From Talpa occidentalis (lineage: Eukaryota; Chordata; Mammalia; Eulipotyphla; Talpidae), in NCBI RefSeq assembly GCF_014898055.3, contig NW_023601433.1, forward strand, positions 83,895,106 to 83,959,105: a DNA stretch of 64,000 bases, in the 5' to 3' direction. The notes under the pieces were generated by a model, which was given only the letters and a program-made list of their open reading frames with translations, had not been told where the DNA came from and ran no database searches. Positions 59,601 through 64,000 of this stretch are shown here, piece by piece. Each line of letters starts with the position of its first letter. The first letter of the stretch is position 1. A program made the translations under genes and the position numbers.

Positions 59601-61571
59601 GGAGAGACCTCTCCTGTCTCGCCCACTGCTCCCTTCAGCAGTGTATTTCAGTCAATCTGCCTGTTCTGTTCCCCACTCTGTCTCTGGTGAATCCTCTCAC
59701 CCCCCGGCCCCTATACCTCTGGCCTCTATCCCAGTTCGTGTATGCATAAATAAATAAATAAATCTTCAAAAAATAAACTAAAACAGAGAAAGAAAACACA
59801 CATGTCTACACTTCCCTGCAGTTTCACAGGGAAAGCTGGGTGGCCTGCAGCTATCAGCCTGGCCAACCACCACCTCAACGAATTGCAGCCCGCCTGGGAG
59901 AAACGCAACCCTGTCGCCTTCTCGCTGAAAGGTAAACCGAGGCTAGAGGACGCTAGGAAACTTGCCAACATCACAGTAAGTGGGTGGACCCCAGGATTCG
60001 ACCCCTGCGCTTCCAGATCTTAAATCAGGGCTGGTCCCCTCCACCAGAGAGTTAGCAGGCTCCTTTCCTCAGTATTCAAGGCCGGAAAAAGGCTAAAAGA
60101 CAGCAGGAGCCATGTGTGATGGTTGAGAAGAAGCTGCAAAGCAGCCTCTCAGCGGCATCCCCTCGGCCCTCTCTCCCTGGCCCTCACAGCTGCTCTTAGC
60201 ATCCAAGGCCACGGCCGGGCCTCACACTGGCAGCCTGGTGGCAGCTCCTCTCTGGGGGGTGAGGGGGGTTCTTAGGCTGTGTCCAGGGAGCTGGCAGACG
60301 TGGCTGGGAAAACACCTCTCCATTTTCACTAACGTCAAGTTGAAATTGAGCATTTCCTCCCACTGCCGACAGGGAGACAGCCCAGTGCCAGCACCGACTG
60401 TCACCAACGGAACAGGGGCCTTCCCCTCCATAGCTCAGGATTGCAGGTCCCCTAGATAATCCTTTGTGCTCCCCGTTACTCTAAATGAGGGCGGTTAGCA
60501 CACCTGCTGCCAGATTTTCCTCCTCGATGTGTTGATTTCTATTTCGATGAACACGTTTCAGCAGAATTGGTTTCCTTTATAATCTGCGTGCTTTGGTTTA
60601 TGCATTTAAAAGACATTATTGAGAAGGGGTTCACAGCACCCCAGACTGCCAGGGGGATGGCGTGTGTGGCACAAAAACATTAAAGACCCAGATGAGGGGA
60701 TCATGACCCGCCTGGAGACTTTGCAGGTAAGTGGATTAAACCATTTCAGCTTGTCCTTCCCCCGGCTTCACCCTGACTGCAGCGAGGGGGACCCCTCATG
60801 TTCCACCTGACCCTCTCAAGCCTCTTTCCACATCTAGAGGGGGGTAAGTCCTAAGAAAGAAAGAAACTCCGTCCCCCCTCCCCTCCCCCAGGGAACTGGC
60901 ATCTTCTGCATCTGAGAGGCTTTTTTTAAGTGATGTTTTTTCTCCTCCACCGTGTTGCCCTGGCGATCGCAGGCTGGCTGCCTTGGTGAGGGGTGCCAGG
61001 GACAGATTTCTAAACGAGTTTGGGCCCCAGCCAGGAAAGCCGGTAAAAACAACACATTGTAAACAACATTTATTCTGAAAACCTGGCCAGGTTAGAGGGT
61101 GTGTGGACAGGGAGAGGGAAGGCAGTGTGAGAAAGAGCAGGGCCAGGTGGGGGGAGAGGGAGGCAGCTTATCCTCAATACATAAAAACCAGATGGGGTCG
61201 CTGAGGTCAAGGGGATTTCACAAGGGCCCCAAGACCGGTGATTTCTGAGCAGCTGCGTTACAATGCAGAGTCCCATGCCAGCCGCAGGACGCGGGGGCCC
61301 CACACGGGGCTGGGAACCCACATTAACAAGCGGTCAGAGGGACCACAGCGTTGGAAGGGTACCCCATTCTTGTGTTCTGGTCAAGGGGGTACATCCTGCT
61401 GGCCCTGAGCTGCTGGGTGGGAAGCGGCCCTGGGGACGGGGACAAGAGACGGGGACAGGACAACACGACTCACCAGCCTGCTGCCAAGGATGTAGAAGTC
61501 GTCACAGGAGAAGATGGTACCGGGGTAGGACGAGAAGACAAGCTCATTGCCGGGCACCAGCGGAGAGGGCT
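56460..61571 (-). CDS. PLBD2: Phospholipase B-like 2 (PLBD2), C-terminal seven exons (partial)
   Basis: This is a lysosomal N-terminal-nucleophile-fold hydrolase-like glycoprotein. The exons, in minus order, are 61571-61474, 59210-59050, 58487-58392, 58124-58053, 57541-57389, 56966-56804 and 56627-56460. All have GT/AG borders and join in phase to give the last 302 residues, ending FSPIRVWWD; the human protein has 589. Landmarks are SSYPGTIFSCDDFYILGS, VTLETTIGNRN, YNNQWMIVDYKAF, MVVVADKTSELYQKTYWASY and LHDPLSLCKDC. N-glycosylation sequons are visible in VFNASG, QRNHSM and PANGSY. The signal peptide, the N-terminal chain and the self-processing cysteine lie in upstream exons outside the window. 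Confidence 0.95.
56804..56966 (-). CDS. PLBD2: PLBD2 exon YNDFLHDPLSLCKDC
   Basis: 163 bases between gtccag and gtgccg. It encodes RYNDFLHDPLSLCKDCRPQP, NGENAISARSDLNPANGSYP and FQALKQRSHGGIDTK. The donor is good but not ideal. Confidence 0.93.
57389..57541 (-). CDS. PLBD2: PLBD2 exon SFESVFNASG
   Basis: 153 bases between cccgcag and gtgcgt. It encodes SFESVFNASGLPALVARFGN, then the NHS sequon and DMESMLQLL. Two predicted N-glycans fall here. Confidence 0.93.
58053..58124 (-). CDS. PLBD2: PLBD2 exon GMVVVADK
   Basis: 72 bases between gccag and gtatgt, encoding GMVVVADKTSELYQKTYWAS then YNV and two bases of Pro. Confidence 0.93.
58392..58487 (-). CDS. PLBD2: PLBD2 exon YNNQWMIVDYK
   Basis: 96 bases between cggcag and gtgagt, encoding YNNQWMIVDYKAFVPGGPSP and SRVLTILEQL plus two bases of Pro. 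Confidence 0.93.
59050..59210 (-). CDS. PLBD2: PLBD2 exon VTLETT to NSGT
   Basis: 161 bases between cccgcag and gtgagt, encoding VTLETTIGNRNSALWKYVQP, then VLEWVRNLVANRLASDGASW and IFKNYNSG. Confidence 0.93.
59211..61473 (-). other. PLBD2: PLBD2 intron with a young SINE
   Basis: A 2.26-kb intron. It contains the SINE at 59499-59783, a minus-oriented MIR-like piece at 59930-60000 and AT-rich unassigned sequence near 60470-60640. No additional exon is seen. Confidence 0.65.
59499..59783 (+). mobile_element. Full-length tRNA-derived SINE, ttaaat-head subtype, with target duplication
   Basis: The head is ggcctccctggtggcgcagg, followed by agtgctgtcaagctattgcc, gagtttgatccccggtcagg, agagacctctcctgtctcgc and ttcagcagtgtatttcagtc, with tail gcataaataaataaataaat. 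The 10-base duplication cagagaaaga lies at 59489-59498 and 59784-59793. Confidence 0.95.
61474..61571 (-). CDS. PLBD2: PLBD2 exon with FSCDDFYILG
   Basis: 98 bases between ctgacag and gtgagt. It begins with the last two bases of a split codon, then reads PSPLVPGNELVFSSYPGT through GSRL. The first residues differ from my memory of the human protein, so the 5' edge is the least certain border in this gene. Confidence 0.85.
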
Positions 61572-61707
61572 CTGTCAGGGAGAGGAGCGGGGGTGAGGGT
61601 GCTGGTTCCACAACTCCACAGGAGCCCTGCACCCCAACCCGGGTGCAGAGCAGCAGGGCTCATAGGGAGCCCCACTCTGTCCCTTCTGACATTTGCAAAG
61701 TAGGCCA

Positions 61708-61758
61708 TTTGATACACACGCACACGTGTGTGTCTGTGTGTGTGTGTGTGTGCGTGTA
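61708..61758. repeat. CA/TG simple repeat with inverted symmetry
   Basis: acacacgcacacgtgtgtgt is an imperfect palindrome that runs on into a (TG)n tail. It could extrude a hairpin or form Z-DNA. Confidence 0.9.
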
Positions 61759-61879
61759 TGAGCTCGGAGCAATGCAGTTCCCCCTTTTTTGATTGCAAAG
61801 AGTTGTAAAAAACATCATTCCGAAGGTGACAGCTAGGGCCCTAAAAGCACAGGCCCTACGTTGGGGTTGCTTCTCCTCT

Positions 61880-62312
61880 CCCTTTTATTGCGATCTAGTT
61901 GACTAAACTGTCCAGATTTAAGGTGAGCTCTGGGATGACAGAACGGACCACAGCCAGGCTGGCCGACACGCCAGCCCCTCACGGCACCATGTTGGTGAGA
62001 ACACTAAGTCCTGCTTCCCCAACTCATTTCAGGTCCACAGTGCAGTATTACTAACTATCTCACCCCAGAACCTAATCATCTTCTAGTTGAAACTTTGTTC
62101 CCTTTCACCAACCTCTCCCAGTCCCCACATGGCCCTTCCATCCATGATCTACTCAGTTTCTGAGTTTGTTGCTTTTAGGTTCCGCATACAAATGGGATCA
62201 GGTGTTATCTGTCTTTCCGCATCTGGCTTATTTCACTTAGCATAATGTCCTCAATGTCCATGCATGCCAGGACTTCCTTCATTATGGCTGCATAATATTC
62301 CATACGAAGGGA
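61880..62312 (-). mobile_element. L1 LINE 3'-end fragment, antisense
   Basis: The plus strand reads gcagtattactaactatctc, atctggcttatttcacttag, cataatgtcctcaatgtcca and ttatggctgcataatattcc, the reverse complement of an L1 3' end. It is the same type as the copies at 5072 and 23640. Confidence 0.8.
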
Positions 62313-62514
62313 GGAGGAAACCTGGGCAGAATCCCAGCTCAGCCACGTATCTGCTGGCCAGTGGTGAGGGTTTTAGCTACCAGATCACAGAAATAGCTTC
62401 TAGCACAACAGTGGATGCACAGTAGGCCTACAAAGTCATATAACCAGCCCAGTGCTTCTCAGGGATGTACTTCAGGTACAGGGAGTTCCAGGCACAAAAA
62501 TGAACTTAGTTTGG

Positions 62515-62960
62515 TATGTTATCCCATCCCACCAGGATGGGAAAATTGAAATGAACCATAATACCCAGTGCTGGCAAAGTTGGGGGAGGGGGAGTCACCA
62601 CCTTCATAGGCTGATGGTGGAGGCATAAATCGGCCCAATTTGGAGGCAATTTAGCTGTATCTATCTAGAGACTGAAAATTTAATTATGCCCATCCTTTAA
62701 CCTAGCATCTGCACTAGGAAGCCTCTCTGGGCCCACTTGCTTTGCTGCTTCAAACAGCAAAGACCTGGATGTGTCCCAAATCTTCAACTGGGGACTGAGG
62801 TTTAACACACAGCTGTTAAAAAGTGGATCCGTTATGGCAATGTTGAAAACTCTCCCAAGGCCAACAGTGGGGCAAAAGGTGCAAACTGGAAACAATTTGC
62901 AGGGAATCATCTTATTTATGTTTTTTTAAAAACCCAGAGAGCAGACTTTGTAGGGCAGTG
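62515..62960 (+). mobile_element. Old L1-like LINE fragment, sense
   Basis: It has an L1 ORF2-end pattern: acccagtgctggcaaagttg, ataggctgatggtggaggca, ggaggcaatttagctgtatc, cctttaacctagcatctgca and gcaaagacctggatgtgtcc. Degenerate, with no open frame. Confidence 0.65.
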
Positions 62961-64000
62961 AGGCTAATCTGTATGATACTGTGTCAAAATCAACTGAATT
63001 CTGCCACACAGAACAAACTCAAACTCAAACCAGCACCTTCAGTTGCTAATAATATGCCAAAGCTGGTCCATCAGTGAACACCTGGCAGCGAGGCCCACCC
63101 CACCACCTGTGCCCCAGTGTCAGCCCCAGAAGTAGCTGCTGCCAGATGTTTGCCTTGGCTCCTGGGCCAAACTCTGCACTGTTTACTCCATTTACCTGCA
63201 AATCTAAAACTTTTCTTATAAAGCCTATGGGTTTTAAGCAAGACCACATATATACACATATAAACACCTCCCCCCAGATCCAGATGGATATAAACCAAAG
63301 TGGCAACAGCACTTTCCTCTATGGAAGGATCTGGAATTTGCAGGGAGGGTATCTGGCAGACGTATTTCTTCCTCTAAAAGTATTGCTGAAATTTGTGGCA
63401 ACAAGAAGCAGCAGAAATTAAAACCAATGGCAAAATGGAGGCACATTTTTTTAAAGGCTAGAAAAAAAAAGGTTTTCAACCATATTTTCCAATTTTCTAT
63501 GGTACACGACATGTCACTCATGCCGGGGTCTTTTTTTAAGATGTGAAAATGTTAATGGGTACACCGCAGTGAGCATGAGGTTGTGGTCACACGACAGCAT
63601 GGCTGGATCTCGCAACAGTACGCAGAGTGGAGGTAACATCTGAAGCCTTGCTTTGGGTTTCCAATCACCTAACGTTCAAAGTCAGGCAGAGCTCATCTCA
63701 CTGTTCCAAGTCAGGATAGAGACTCTTCCAGGGTGGGGGTGGCACCAGAGAAGGGACAGGGGAGAAGATTCTGGTGGAAGCTTCTGAAAGGTGAGGCCTC
63801 TCTCCAGGCTCACCTGCTCCTGCAATGGGAGGAGCTCCAGCCTGGGGGTCTAGGGGTTGGCCACATCCCGCCCTCCAATTGGAAACTTGCACACAGGCGT
63901 GTCCGATGTGCAAAAACCCCTTACGAGCGCACACTTTTCTGTAGAGATGTCAACTTAGAAGTTTATTCACATCTCAGTCAACGAGCGCTAGTTGTTTCCA

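Larger units (their letters stand above)
61572..64000 (-). other. PLBD2: PLBD2 intron running off the window
   Basis: No upstream PLBD2 exon could be found before the window ends, so the remainder is taken as intron. It holds a GT repeat and L1 fragments. 63000-64000 is unassigned. Confidence 0.55.

Noticed and set aside
61474..61571. Cysteine of FSCDDFY as the PLBD2 self-processing nucleophile
   Set aside because: Only about 281 residues follow it, too few for the roughly 345-residue C-terminal chain known for this protein. The nucleophile lies further upstream, outside the window.

Overview
This is nuclear DNA from a placental mammal, not a microbe or plasmid. Its genes are split into small exons with GT/AG borders, introns make up most of the sequence, and interspersed repeats (tRNA-like SINEs, L1 3' ends, MIR-like fragments, LTR-like sequence) and microsatellites are scattered throughout. 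The gene set and order match the human 12q24.13 block read in reverse: LHX5 (+), SDSL (-), SDS (+), PLBD2 (-). The recent SINEs begin with a CCTCCCTGGTGGCGCAG-type tRNA-like head and end in an ATAAATAAAT-type tail. Together with the gene order they suggest a laurasiatherian, possibly a bat, but the species cannot be fixed from this window.

Layout: 1-4.8 kb holds the last two coding exons and 3' UTR of LHX5, a LIM-homeodomain transcription factor. 5-16.8 kb is gene-free, with an L1 3' end, SINEs, CA-rich repeats and two AT-rich stretches that could be LHX5 regulatory elements. 16.9-22.9 kb is SDSL on the minus strand, with seven coding exons encoding 324 residues. 22.9-45.4 kb is gene-poor and repeat-dense; it includes LTR-like sequence and a 5.1-kb minisatellite of about 45-bp units (30.4-35.5 kb). 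45.4-53.4 kb is SDS on the plus strand, with a promoter, one untranslated exon and seven coding exons encoding 328 residues. 55.7-61.6 kb is the C-terminal half of PLBD2 on the minus strand (seven exons, 302 residues); its 5' exons lie beyond the window.

SDS and SDSL are diverged tandem paralogues of the fold-type II PLP serine/threonine dehydratase family. They have the same exon number, the same intron phases and almost the same exon lengths, and lie head to head about 23 kb apart. The PLP lysine, the glycine loop and the active-site cysteine are intact in both. They differ at the residue just before the Gly-Asn of the cofactor loop: alanine in SDS, glycine in SDSL. LHX5 and PLBD2 are unrelated neighbours in function. 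I see no novel multi-gene system. The most unusual structure is the 5.1-kb minisatellite.
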